A stretch of 64,000 bases of DNA. Origin: Mycobacteroides chelonae. Its GTDB lineage: Bacteria; Actinomycetota; Actinomycetes; Mycobacteriales; Mycobacteriaceae. The notes under the pieces are model-generated. The model was given only the letters and a program-made list of their open reading frames with translations. It ran no database searches and was not told where the DNA came from. The DNA is taken from positions 4,898,001-4,962,000 of the forward strand of contig NZ_CP050145.1 in the NCBI RefSeq assembly GCF_016767715.1. Reading direction: 5' to 3'. Positions 43,839-52,197 of this stretch are shown here, in pieces (positions within the stretch are counted from its first letter, which is position 1; each line of letters begins with the position of its first letter). The translations under genes and the position numbers were made by a program.

Positions 43839-44513
43839 ATGGAACTTTACGACGTCATGCGCACCACGTTCGCGGCACGTGAGTTCACCGGAGAACCCCT
43901 GCCTGACAAGGTATTAGATCGCATCCTGGATAACGCGCGGTTCGCACCTAGCGGAGGCAACCGGCAGGCCGGTCACGTCATCGTGGTCCGGGACCAGCGG
44001 ACCCGTGAAGGCCTCGTCGAGGCGGCGCAGCCGGGAGCACGCCGCTACTTCGCGCAGATCATGGCGGGCGAATCGCCGTGGAATCCGGTAACCCCCACGC
44101 AGGTTGATCAGGAAACCATCGATGCGACCACCGTTCCCGCGTCGGTAGCCGAAACGCTGCGCACCGCGTCAGTCGTCCTCGTCGTGTGCGTAGACCTGCG
44201 GCTTGTCGCCGCGACGGATCAGGAGCTCAATCGCGTCGGAGTCATCAGCGGAGCATCGGTCTACCCGCTGGCATGGAACATCCTGCTGGCCGCGCGAGCA
44301 GAAGGCTTCGGCGGAACGCTCACCACCATGGCAGTCGCACAGGAGCCGAAAGTACGTGAGCTATTGGGTATTCCCGAAACGTATGCGGTGGCCGCGGTGT
44401 TACCCATCGGCAAGCCGATCAAGCAGCTGACCAGGCTGCGACGCAACGCCATCGAGGAATTCGTCACCCTCGAACGGTTCGACGGCGATCCCTATCGCCC
44501 CGAGCACGGCTGA
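43839..44513 (+). CDS. Nitroreductase family protein
   Basis: 224-aa FMN-dependent oxidoreductase. N-terminal block VMRTTFAAREFTGEPLPDKV (Arg contact), ARFAPSGGNRQAGHVIVVRD at about 32-51, later YPLAWNILLAARAEGFGGTL and VAAVLPIGKP. Predicted NAD(P)H-dependent reductase of nitro or quinone compounds; possibly an F420- or FMN-dependent detoxifying enzyme. Confidence 0.88.
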   Translation: MELYDVMRTTFAAREFTGEPLPDKVLDRILDNARFAPSGGNRQAGHVIVVRDQRTREGLVEAAQPGARRYFAQIMAGESPWNPVTPTQVDQETIDATTVPASVAETLRTASVVLVVCVDLRLVAATDQELNRVGVISGASVYPLAWNILLAARAEGFGGTLTTMAVAQEPKVRELLGIPETYAVAAVLPIGKPIKQLTRLRRNAIEEFVTLERFDGDPYRPEHG

Positions 44514-44644
44514 TCGGGTAGCCCGCAGGAGCCCGCGAATGTCACTCACGGCCACACGAATATTCGAGATCACACTGATTTCCCCGGGCAACCTGATGTT
44601 TGATCGAATGGACGTGCCAGTCAGCGATCTGAAACGAGCAACCC

Positions 44645-45385
44645 GTGAACGCACAGGACGAGCCGGACACCACATCGGATGAATCGGATACCGCGCTACC
44701 TGGGGACCCGGGAGAGGACGCTCCCCCGGAGAGTGCTTCGGCCCTGATCACCACCACGGGACTGGGCGTGGACGGTGAACATGGACCGCTCTTCTCCGAT
44801 ATCGACCTGGAACTCACCTCGGGGTTCCACGCCATTCAGATGCCCGGTGGACCCGGACAGCACACACTGCTACTGGCGCTGGCCGGGCGACTCAAGCCCA
44901 GCCACGGCACGGTCACCGTGATGGGTGACAGCGATCCGCGGGCGATCCGCCGACACTGTGCCATCGCTGCTTTCGCCGATATCGATGAGCTCGAAGAGAC
45001 CGTGACGGTGCAGACCGTTCTCGCCGAGCAGGTGCGCTGGCTGGCACCGTGGTTCTCGCGGGTCCCTGCCGACACCGGACGCGACAAACTGGCCGAAGTA
45101 TTCGGTGAGCTTCCCACCCCTTCGGCGGGCACGTACATCGTCGAACTGTCTGACCTCGACCTGTTCCTGCTGCGGATCACGCTGGCGCTGCTCTCCGACC
45201 GGCCCATCCTGGTCATCGGCGACCTGGAACAGGTCCGCGACAACTCCCGCCGAGCCACGGCCGTCGAACGACTCGGTGCGCTCGCCGCGAACCGCACCAT
45301 CGTTGTCGGGGTGACCAACCCCCTGGGTATCGACGCGCCCATCCACGACTTGCACGACCATCGCATCCTCACCGGGAGGGACTAG
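44645..45385 (+). CDS. Degenerate ABC-type ATP-binding protein
   Basis: 246 aa with ABC ATPase fold signatures but eroded motifs. The expected P-loop is PGGPGQHTLLLALAG: the Lys is replaced by Gln and the Ser by His. The Walker B region reads RPILVIGDLEQ and the LSGGQ signature is not recognisable (ELSDLDLFLLRI). GTG 44645 follows a weak ribosome site. It lies 3 nt upstream of the YhgE/Pip membrane gene, so the pair is likely one exporter or membrane complex. ATP hydrolysis by this subunit is doubtful. Confidence 0.8.
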   Translation: MNAQDEPDTTSDESDTALPGDPGEDAPPESASALITTTGLGVDGEHGPLFSDIDLELTSGFHAIQMPGGPGQHTLLLALAGRLKPSHGTVTVMGDSDPRAIRRHCAIAAFADIDELEETVTVQTVLAEQVRWLAPWFSRVPADTGRDKLAEVFGELPTPSAGTYIVELSDLDLFLLRITLALLSDRPILVIGDLEQVRDNSRRATAVERLGALAANRTIVVGVTNPLGIDAPIHDLHDHRILTGRD

Positions 45386-45388
45386 CCC

Positions 45389-47335
45389 ATGCTCGCTGGA
45401 CTCGCATTTGGTTCAGAAATAAAGCGTTTCGGCCGCAGCCGAATGACCCGCGCCGCGATCGTGGTCCTCATGCTGCTGCCGCTGGTATACGGCGCGCTGT
45501 ATCTGTGGGCCTACTGGGACCCCTTCGGTCACGTCAATAAGATGCCCGTGGCCCTCGTCAACGCCGACAAGGGCGCCACTGTTTCCGGCCAGCAGGTGAA
45601 CATCGGCGAGGAGATCTCCAAGAGCCTCACCGCTGACGGCAGCATGGACTGGCACGTCCTGAATCTCGATGAGGCGCGTGCCGGAGTTGACCACGGCAAG
45701 TACTACTTCATGTTGGAGCTACCGCCCGATTTCAGTGAGGCCATCGCCTCGCCACTGACCGGTCAGCCGAAGCAGGCCAATCTGGTCGCCGTCTACAACG
45801 ATGCCAACAATTACATCTCCTCGAGCATCGGCCGCACCGCAATCGACCAAGTGCTCAATGCCGTCTCGACCCGCATATCCGGCCAGGCCGTCAATCAGGT
45901 TCTGTCCGTCGTGGTCTCCTCCGGCGCGGGTATCCAGCAGGCCGCCGACGGCGCCCAGAAACTCGCAGACGGCGCGGCCAAGGTCGACGACGGTGCCGGG
46001 CAGCTCGCCAACGGGCTGCACACGGCCCGACCCGGATCAGCACAACTGGCCACCGGCGCCAAGCAGCTCTCCGACGGCATCAACCAGGCAACCGATCCCC
46101 TGCTGACCGTCAGCAAGGCGGTCGCGAACATCGGCGGCAGCACCGACAAGCTTCAGCAGGGCACCGACGCGCTCCGGCAGGCCAACGATCAGATCGAGGG
46201 CATCGCCAAGGCGCAGGACAGCGCCGCCAACGCACTCAGCCCGGTGATCGACCAGCTGGCCGGACGCCAGGACCCGGCGGCGAACACGTTGCGCGGGATA
46301 CAGGATCAGTTACGCGCGCATCAGTTCACACCCCAGGTTCGCCAGCAACTGACCGACGCGGAGAACGCGTCGATCGCAATGACCGAGACGCTGCGCGGAC
46401 CCGGCAGCCCGCTGAAGTCTGCGCTCGATCAGGTCGGCGGCAAGGGCCAGGAGCTCACCAACAAGCTCACCCAGCTGCGTAACGGCGCGCAGCAGCTGGC
46501 CACCGGGAACGCGCAACTGTCCGGTGGTATCGCCCAAATGGACGACGGTGCGCAACAACTGAAATCGGGTACCGCACAGCTGCGTTCCGGCTCGGCCGAA
46601 CTGGCGACCAAGCTCGCCGAAGGCGCCAAGCAGGTGCCCAACTGGAGTGCCCAGCAGAAGGACGCCATCGCCGACACCATCGGCGGTCCGGTGCATCTGG
46701 AGACCTCGCATGAGAACGCCGCGCCCAACTTCGGAACCGGCATGGCGCCGTTCTTCGTCACGCTGGCGTTGTTCTTCGGCGCATTGGTGCTGTGGATGAT
46801 ATTGCGGCCCTTGCAGACTCGTGCGATTGCGGCGGAGGTTCTGCCGATTCGGGTGGCCCTCTCCAGCTATCTGCCCGCCGCCACCATCGGAATCTTCCAG
46901 GCGATCATCCTGTACTGCGTGGTGCGATTCGCGCTCGGAATGCACGCCGCGCACCCCGTCGCGATGCTCGCGTTTATGGTGCTGGTCTCATTCGCGTTCG
47001 TTGCCGCTACCCAGGCCATCAACGCGCTGGTGGGTCCGGCCGTCGGGCGGGTGCTGCTCATGGCCCTACTCATGTTGCAGCTGGTCAGCGCCGGCGGCAT
47101 GTATCCGGTGGAAACCACCTCGAGACCCTTCCAAGTGCTGCACAAATACGATCCGATGACGTATGGCGTCGACGGACTACGCCAGCTGATTCTGGGCGGC
47201 ATCGATGGCAGGTTGTGGCAGTCGGTGATCACACTGCTCTGCATCGCACTGGGCGGGCTCCTGATTACCAGCCTGTCGGCCCGGCGTAATCAACTCTGGA
47301 ATCTGACGCGGCTGCTGCCGTCGATCAAGATGTAG
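45389..47335 (+). CDS. YhgE/Pip-type ABC-2-like membrane protein
   Basis: 648-aa membrane protein. One N-terminal helix (ALY-rich near 20-40), then a long extracytoplasmic region of about 400 residues with repeated blocks such as GAQKLADGAAKVDDGAGQLA and GAQQLATGNAQLSGGIAQMD. These are helical repeats of the Pip/YhgE type. A five-helix block follows at about 445-640. Related proteins occur as phage-infection or ABC-export partners. A GGGAGGG ribosome site precedes the ATG. Paired with the degenerate ATPase. Confidence 0.85.
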   Translation: MLAGLAFGSEIKRFGRSRMTRAAIVVLMLLPLVYGALYLWAYWDPFGHVNKMPVALVNADKGATVSGQQVNIGEEISKSLTADGSMDWHVLNLDEARAGVDHGKYYFMLELPPDFSEAIASPLTGQPKQANLVAVYNDANNYISSSIGRTAIDQVLNAVSTRISGQAVNQVLSVVVSSGAGIQQAADGAQKLADGAAKVDDGAGQLANGLHTARPGSAQLATGAKQLSDGINQATDPLLTVSKAVANIGGSTDKLQQGTDALRQANDQIEGIAKAQDSAANALSPVIDQLAGRQDPAANTLRGIQDQLRAHQFTPQVRQQLTDAENASIAMTETLRGPGSPLKSALDQVGGKGQELTNKLTQLRNGAQQLATGNAQLSGGIAQMDDGAQQLKSGTAQLRSGSAELATKLAEGAKQVPNWSAQQKDAIADTIGGPVHLETSHENAAPNFGTGMAPFFVTLALFFGALVLWMILRPLQTRAIAAEVLPIRVALSSYLPAATIGIFQAIILYCVVRFALGMHAAHPVAMLAFMVLVSFAFVAATQAINALVGPAVGRVLLMALLMLQLVSAGGMYPVETTSRPFQVLHKYDPMTYGVDGLRQLILGGIDGRLWQSVITLLCIALGGLLITSLSARRNQLWNLTRLLPSIKM

Positions 47336-47639
47336 CACGCTCCGCCGTGGTGGCTTTGCGTCGCGAGCGTGTCATGGCCACTCGACGCTCCCGCGTTGTC
47401 ATCGCACCCCAAACACCGTGTGGTTCATCGGTTCTCATGGCGTATGCCGCGCACGGCCTGCGTACCGGACACTCGTTGCAGATCTGCTTCGCCTGCACCT
47501 CGTATTGCTTTCGCAAGGCTCCACGCCGAGTTTCGGCGTAGTAGAAGATATCCGTCGACATTCCACGACAGACCGCTTTGACCTGCCACTCCAATTCATC
47601 CAAACCCGGCTCCAGGCCGCGAAACTTTGGTCGTGTCAC
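47325..47639 (-). CDS. WhiB-family iron-sulfur regulator (start uncertain)
   Basis: About 104 aa. Cysteines at 24, 54, 57 and 63 (AVCRG, ICNECPVRRPC) give C-x29-C-x2-C-x5-C for a [4Fe-4S] cluster. They are followed by GVWGAMTTRERRVAM, where Ala replaces the last Gly of the canonical GVWGG turn, and a basic C-terminal tail (RSRRKATTAE) for DNA contact. GTG 47639 is a compact start. GTG 47696 or TTG 47744 would extend the N-terminus without an obvious ribosome site. It converges with the Pip gene (overlap 11 nt). Confidence 0.78.
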   Translation of the reverse strand: MTRPKFRGLEPGLDELEWQVKAVCRGMSTDIFYYAETRRGALRKQYEVQAKQICNECPVRRPCAAYAMRTDEPHGVWGAMTTRERRVAMTRSRRKATTAERATS

Positions 47640-47773
47640 GGCCGTGTCCCAAACCGCCCGAAAGCATTCCGGCGCGTCGATGCCATCCGCATCCACCGAG
47701 TCTGGAGCCCCTGACCGCCGGAATGCGATAGCCAGTTTGGACAATGTGCGCCGCGGAATTGTCCCGACTGGCT

Positions 47774-48940
47774 CTAGGATTCGCCGGCGCCAATCGCTAC
47801 TGTGCGCGTCCGCTGCGCCAATCCATCTCGGCGGGCAGGTGCGGCGACAGTCCAGGCGGCGATTGTGCTCGCCGCCGCGGTGCCCAAACAAATCGCGGCA
47901 TACCAAAGACTGCCGATCGGATCGCCGGCGCCGGTCACGCCATGGTCCGCCCCGAAGTAGCCGGGCAGCGCCGTCACCCACAGCACCGTCATCACCACCA
48001 GGTAGAACCCCGCATAGATCAGGATGGCCGGATGCGTGGTGTAACCGTCCGCGCCGTCGCGCCGAACACCGCGCCACTGTCTGATCAGCACAGGCACCGC
48101 CACTGCCACGACGGCGATCAGCTCCAGGACATAGACGACACCCACCACGGTGGTGCTGCCCGATACCGCACCGGCGATGGTTGCCGGTAGCGGTAAGACC
48201 GCGGTACCGATCGATGCCAGCACGCCGATAACCACCGTGCGCCAGATGATCTGACTGCCCGTGAAGGATCGTCCGGCGTCCACATGCCGACCCACGAACA
48301 ACTGGGCGCAGAACGCCAGCGACATCGGCCACAGTGCGGCAAAGACGACCACGCTGCCCATCGGGACCGAGTCGAAGAATGGCTTGTTCAGCGGATTGTC
48401 CAGAGTCCATTCCCACCAGCGCAATTGCGGGCCGAGGTGGTCGAAGATCTCATAGAACGCGTGGTGCACCGTACCGACGCAGGCTGCTCCGATCAGGACG
48501 CCGTAGCGGCGGAAGACGCCCAGTGTCCTGACGATCTCGAAGGCCACGGTGGCCATCATCGGGTAGATGGCGATGATGTACAGGGGCAACCGGCCCCACA
48601 AGAAGTCGACAGTAAAAACGTTGTGCGCGAACATCGTGTCCACGTGCTCGCTGATACCGAACGGCCCGGGGAAGTACAGCGGCGGTTCGATGATCAGCAG
48701 GTATGCGATCGCTCCGAACCACACGACGATGTTTGTTGGATCGTTGTGGCGGCGGAGCCGAATGATCGCGTAGACCAGCGCCAACACCGCCCCAGCGATT
48801 ACGGTCAGCTCCAGGACCGGCAGCGTCCAGTTCTCCAGTGAGAACGGACTACGGATGGCGATGATCCCTCCCGCGGTGTCGCACGAGAATCCCAGGCGCG
48901 CTGCCAGATCGGCGAATGTGGGGGCACACAGATCAGACAT
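47774..48940 (-). CDS. Polytopic membrane protein of unknown function
   Basis: 388 aa with about ten hydrophobic helices (for example 40-62, 73-93, 118-140, 147-165, 197-215, 235-255, 262-285, 310-330, 350-372) and a short basic end. No transport or catalytic motif is recognised. His/Asp/Trp residues occur in loops (HHAFYEIFDHLGPQLRWWEW), which may bind metal or quinone. It begins 2 nt after the stop of the PF10118-type gene, so the two are co-transcribed and probably work together. Confidence 0.78.
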   Translation of the reverse strand: MSDLCAPTFADLAARLGFSCDTAGGIIAIRSPFSLENWTLPVLELTVIAGAVLALVYAIIRLRRHNDPTNIVVWFGAIAYLLIIEPPLYFPGPFGISEHVDTMFAHNVFTVDFLWGRLPLYIIAIYPMMATVAFEIVRTLGVFRRYGVLIGAACVGTVHHAFYEIFDHLGPQLRWWEWTLDNPLNKPFFDSVPMGSVVVFAALWPMSLAFCAQLFVGRHVDAGRSFTGSQIIWRTVVIGVLASIGTAVLPLPATIAGAVSGSTTVVGVVYVLELIAVVAVAVPVLIRQWRGVRRDGADGYTTHPAILIYAGFYLVVMTVLWVTALPGYFGADHGVTGAGDPIGSLWYAAICLGTAAASTIAAWTVAAPARRDGLAQRTRTVAIGAGES

Positions 48941-48942
48941 GT

Positions 48943-49878
48943 TCAGACTCCCACCTGTGCCGCCGGATCAGCCGTGTACCACTGTGTGACTTCATAACCG
49001 GCCTCATATCGCGCGAACCATTCGTCGGCCAGGGCCGGCAACTTCTCGTGCGCTGGATTGTGCCCCGGGATCTGACTGCGCACCGCACCCGACATCGCAA
49101 CCATCACCTCACGCACCGGCAAGCTACTGAACGCGTTCTCGATGGGTCCGTCATACGGTGCGTTTACAAACGGAAGCCGTTGCAGCAGAGACTTCTTCCG
49201 CGCCTGCATGCCGAACATCGACAGCGCGTCCACCTTACGATCCTCGAGAGGGACATGCTTGTTGAAGCCCTCGCAGGCGATGCGCAACACCGACCAGACA
49301 TGCCTGAAGATCGACGGCGCCACGCGCATGCGGTACCAGGGATCGTCGGCCACCGCGTCATAGATGATCAGCGCCGAGCTGCGATGTTCCACCTCTTCGA
49401 CGAAGTGCCACAGGAACAGCGAGGCGACGCGATCATCGCCCGGCGCGAACAGGGTGTCGTCGTGATCCAGCATCAGTTTGAAGACCGGGGTGAACGTCGC
49501 CTCCAGGTCGGCGGTGTACGCCAACCGATACTTCAGCGGCTTGTTCGCGGTCAGTTCGTCGAAGGCGGCGACTACCTCATCCAGGGTCTCCTTGAGGCCC
49601 GGGTAACTCTTGATCAGACCCTTGGCGTGCTGGCGATGCCCCATGGAGTGCTGTCCCTCTTGCCGAACGAAGGCCTCGGCCTCCTCGGCGATCGCCGGAT
49701 CGGCAATCAGCGGCATGGCCTCGGGAATCATCTGCCCGATCATCTTCTCGAATGCGATCGCCAGGAAGGAGACCGCGTTGGCCATGCTCGAAAAGGCCGG
49801 GTTGGACTCGTTCCACAGGAACGGAACGTGATGGTCGGCGAACGCAAACCGCAACTTGCGCACGATGAGTTCCGTCAT
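48943..49878 (-). CDS. PF10118-type metal-dependent hydrolase (ferritin-like)
   Basis: 311 aa. Seen: EEAEAFVRQEGQHSMGHRQH (EGQH/H metal ligands) at about 66-85 and LFLWHFVEEVEHRSSALIIY (EExEH) near 156-175, typical of this di-iron-like family. ATG 49878 has a GAGGTG ribosome site; an ATG at 49905 gives 9 extra residues. It is the first gene of the leftward unit and divergent from a TetR regulator, which is the probable controller. The substrate is unknown. Confidence 0.85.
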   Translation of the reverse strand: MTELIVRKLRFAFADHHVPFLWNESNPAFSSMANAVSFLAIAFEKMIGQMIPEAMPLIADPAIAEEAEAFVRQEGQHSMGHRQHAKGLIKSYPGLKETLDEVVAAFDELTANKPLKYRLAYTADLEATFTPVFKLMLDHDDTLFAPGDDRVASLFLWHFVEEVEHRSSALIIYDAVADDPWYRMRVAPSIFRHVWSVLRIACEGFNKHVPLEDRKVDALSMFGMQARKKSLLQRLPFVNAPYDGPIENAFSSLPVREVMVAMSGAVRSQIPGHNPAHEKLPALADEWFARYEAGYEVTQWYTADPAAQVGV

Positions 49879-50003
49879 GAAAGGCACCTCGCTTAGAACA
49901 TACAATCAGACACTTATTTGTTGTTCTGTATGATTACTGGATCGAGCAGGTGGTGTCAACGGTCGATATGCTGCGTAGATGCCGGCGGCCAGGGAACTTC
50001 ACG

Positions 50004-50612
50004 ATGGCGCGTAGACGGGGATGGGACGGTCAACCACCGAACAGCGACGTCGAGGCATCCGATCGGATAGTGGCCGCAGCCGTGAAGCTGATCGGCGAGA
50101 CAGGTTCAGCGGTAAGCCTGGCCGACGTCGCGGCTGAGATTGGCGTCATCCGGCAGACGGTCTACCGGTACTTCCCGACGGCTGACGCACTCATGCACGC
50201 GGCCTCCATCGCGTCGGTGGACAGCTTCCTGGACCGGCTGACGGGAGTCGTGCGCGGCATCACCGATCCCGCCGAAGCACTCACCGAGGGTGTGCTCTAC
50301 ACCTTGGAAGAGGTCACTCGCACACCACATTTGGCCATCATGATGTCCGAACCGTACGCACACTCACACACCAGCGATATGACCTCGGACGAGGCACAGG
50401 CGTTCGGTCTTCGCATGCTCGGCCGATTCGACGTCGAATGGGATCAGTATGGGTACGACGACGATGCCAAACGCGGACTCGTCGAGTTCGCCCTACGAAT
50501 CATGTTGTCGTTCTTCGTCTCCCCCAATGAAGCCACGCGTTCCCGCGACGAACTGCGCAGCTTTCTCAGGCGCTGGCTCGGCGGAGCCATCTTGGCCCAG
50601 CGCCCCAATTAA
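50004..50612 (+). CDS. TetR family regulator
   Basis: 202 aa. The N-terminus MARRRGWDGQPPNSDVEASD is typical of mycobacterial TetR proteins; HTH VSLADVAAEIGVIRQTVYRYF at about 37-57. ATG 50004 has AGGGA upstream. In-frame GTG 49950 and ATG 49968 are less likely. Divergent from the PF10118 hydrolase and membrane protein unit. CATACA (49899) and TGTATG (49927) in the spacer may be an operator, weakly. Confidence 0.85.
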   Translation: MARRRGWDGQPPNSDVEASDRIVAAAVKLIGETGSAVSLADVAAEIGVIRQTVYRYFPTADALMHAASIASVDSFLDRLTGVVRGITDPAEALTEGVLYTLEEVTRTPHLAIMMSEPYAHSHTSDMTSDEAQAFGLRMLGRFDVEWDQYGYDDDAKRGLVEFALRIMLSFFVSPNEATRSRDELRSFLRRWLGGAILAQRPN

Positions 50613-50683
50613 TCACCAATTCCGTTTGAATTAATCGCTTCTATCGCCTTTCATAATTAGTCGGGTGGTCCTACCTTGACGTT

Positions 50684-51379
50684 ATGAAGCCGATCAATCG
50701 ACGCACCGTCCTCGGCGGTGCCGGAGTGGCGGGGGTCGCAGCCGTCGCCGGCGCGGGGGCCGACCGGGCTCTGTCTTCTCCCCGCTCCCGTGACGACGTA
50801 AAGGATCAGACCGTGACCGATGACGCCGCCCGCTTCGGCGATCCCCGCCTCCCCGCCGAGCTGAACACCGCACAACCGCACCTGTTTCACCTTGGCGCGC
50901 TGGCGCCGCAGACCTTCGACGGGGGCGATCTGCGGCAGGCTCACGAGGGCAATTTCCCTATCCTCACCGGGCAGCAGGCCAGCATCGTCATGGTGACCTT
51001 GCAACCCGGCGGAATACGGGAACCCCACTGGCATCCCAGTGCCTGGGAGATCAACGTCATCACCAGCGGTGTGGCGAAGTGGACATTGCTGGACCCGGAG
51101 GGACACAGTGAAACCTTCGACGCGCACGTCGGCGATGTCGTCTTCGCGCCTCAAGGATCGCTGCACTATTTCGAGAACAAGGGCACCGAGGACCTCAAGC
51201 TGCTGATCGTGTTCAACGCCAGCACCGCGGAAGGCAAGGATGACATCGGCATTGGCGCGTCGATCAGCAAGCTGCCGCCCGATGTCCTCGCCGCGATATT
51301 CGGTGTACCGACGGAAACCTTCGCATCATTCAAAAAGATCGATGAGTCCGTCACCATCCTGCGCAGGCCTAACCGGTGA
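50684..51379 (+). CDS. Tat-exported single-domain cupin, oxalate-decarboxylase-like
   Basis: 231 aa. The twin-arginine signal NRRTVLGGAGVAGVAAVAGA ends near residue 30. A cupin follows, with metal-binding EPHWHPSAWEINVI (His, His, Glu) at about 110-123 and GSLHYFENKG (fourth His) near 165. The arrangement equals one half of a bicupin oxalate decarboxylase. Mn-dependent decarboxylase or oxidase activity is possible; the substrate is unproven. It follows the TetR gene by 71 nt of AT-rich DNA with two AATTAATC copies. Confidence 0.84.
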   Translation: MKPINRRTVLGGAGVAGVAAVAGAGADRALSSPRSRDDVKDQTVTDDAARFGDPRLPAELNTAQPHLFHLGALAPQTFDGGDLRQAHEGNFPILTGQQASIVMVTLQPGGIREPHWHPSAWEINVITSGVAKWTLLDPEGHSETFDAHVGDVVFAPQGSLHYFENKGTEDLKLLIVFNASTAEGKDDIGIGASISKLPPDVLAAIFGVPTETFASFKKIDESVTILRRPNR

Positions 51380-51496
51380 CGTGCGGGCCGAATCGGCGCT
51401 CCAACCCGCGATTCACCACGAGTCCGAGAATCGCACCGTAGGGCCGGCGCAAAATCCCGGAAAGCACCTGGGCCCCGCTATCCTGTGGCCCAACTG

Positions 51497-52093
51497 ATGT
51501 CAACGACTCCCCGAACTCGTCTTTCCGTGGCAGCCCGCCGCGACGAACTGCTGCGGGTGGGCTCGGTACTCTTCGCCACCCGCCCCTATGACGAGGTCTG
51601 GATCGAGCACGTCGCCCAAGAAGCGGGCGTATCGTCCGCCCTGATCTACCACTACTTCGGCAACAAGAAGACCTCCGTCGGCGAGATTGTCCGCCGCGAT
51701 TCCGAGTCATTTCTGCGGGCGATCACGGTCGACCCCGTACTACCGCCGTACGAGCAGTTCCTTACCTCGCTCGACGCCTACCTCGACCACATCGAGCAGC
51801 ATCCGCACGCGTACATCGCGATGACCCGCGGACTGGCCAGCACCGACCCGGCGGTCCGGGAGATCCTGGACAGCAACCGTGCGGTGGTAACGGAACACAC
51901 GCTCAAGAGGATCGTTTCGGGGACGCCCACGCCCGCCCAACGCATGATCGCGCGCGCCTGGGTCGTCTACATCGTCGACATGTGCATGGCGTGGCTGATC
52001 GACAGCATCGTCGACCGCGCCGAGCTACGCGATCTGCTGATCCGTTCCTACGACGCGCTCAGCGGCGTCATCACGGACATCGGAAGCGCTTAG
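51497..52093 (+). CDS. TetR family regulator
   Basis: 198 aa. HTH: RDELLRVGSVLFATRPYDEV, VAQEAGVSSALIYHYFGNKK at about 38-57. The start ATG 51497 lies 12 nt after TATCCT (51479-51484); the frame also opens at GTG 51485. Targets are not clear. The following PepSY gene, 104 nt downstream, is on the same strand. Confidence 0.85.
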   Translation: MSTTPRTRLSVAARRDELLRVGSVLFATRPYDEVWIEHVAQEAGVSSALIYHYFGNKKTSVGEIVRRDSESFLRAITVDPVLPPYEQFLTSLDAYLDHIEQHPHAYIAMTRGLASTDPAVREILDSNRAVVTEHTLKRIVSGTPTPAQRMIARAWVVYIVDMCMAWLIDSIVDRAELRDLLIRSYDALSGVITDIGSA

Positions 52094-52197
52094 CGCACAA
52101 TGCGGTTCGCTCGCCAGTAAGGTAGCGCCCCATTGCTCGTTCATTACCACTAGCCTTACTTCCCGGACAGCGGTCGGTGCGCGTTATGGAGGAGAAG

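Noticed and set aside
47745..48416. Upstream extension of the WhiB frame to 363 codons
   Set aside because: It runs antiphase through the ten-helix membrane protein gene and is Arg-rich nonsense.
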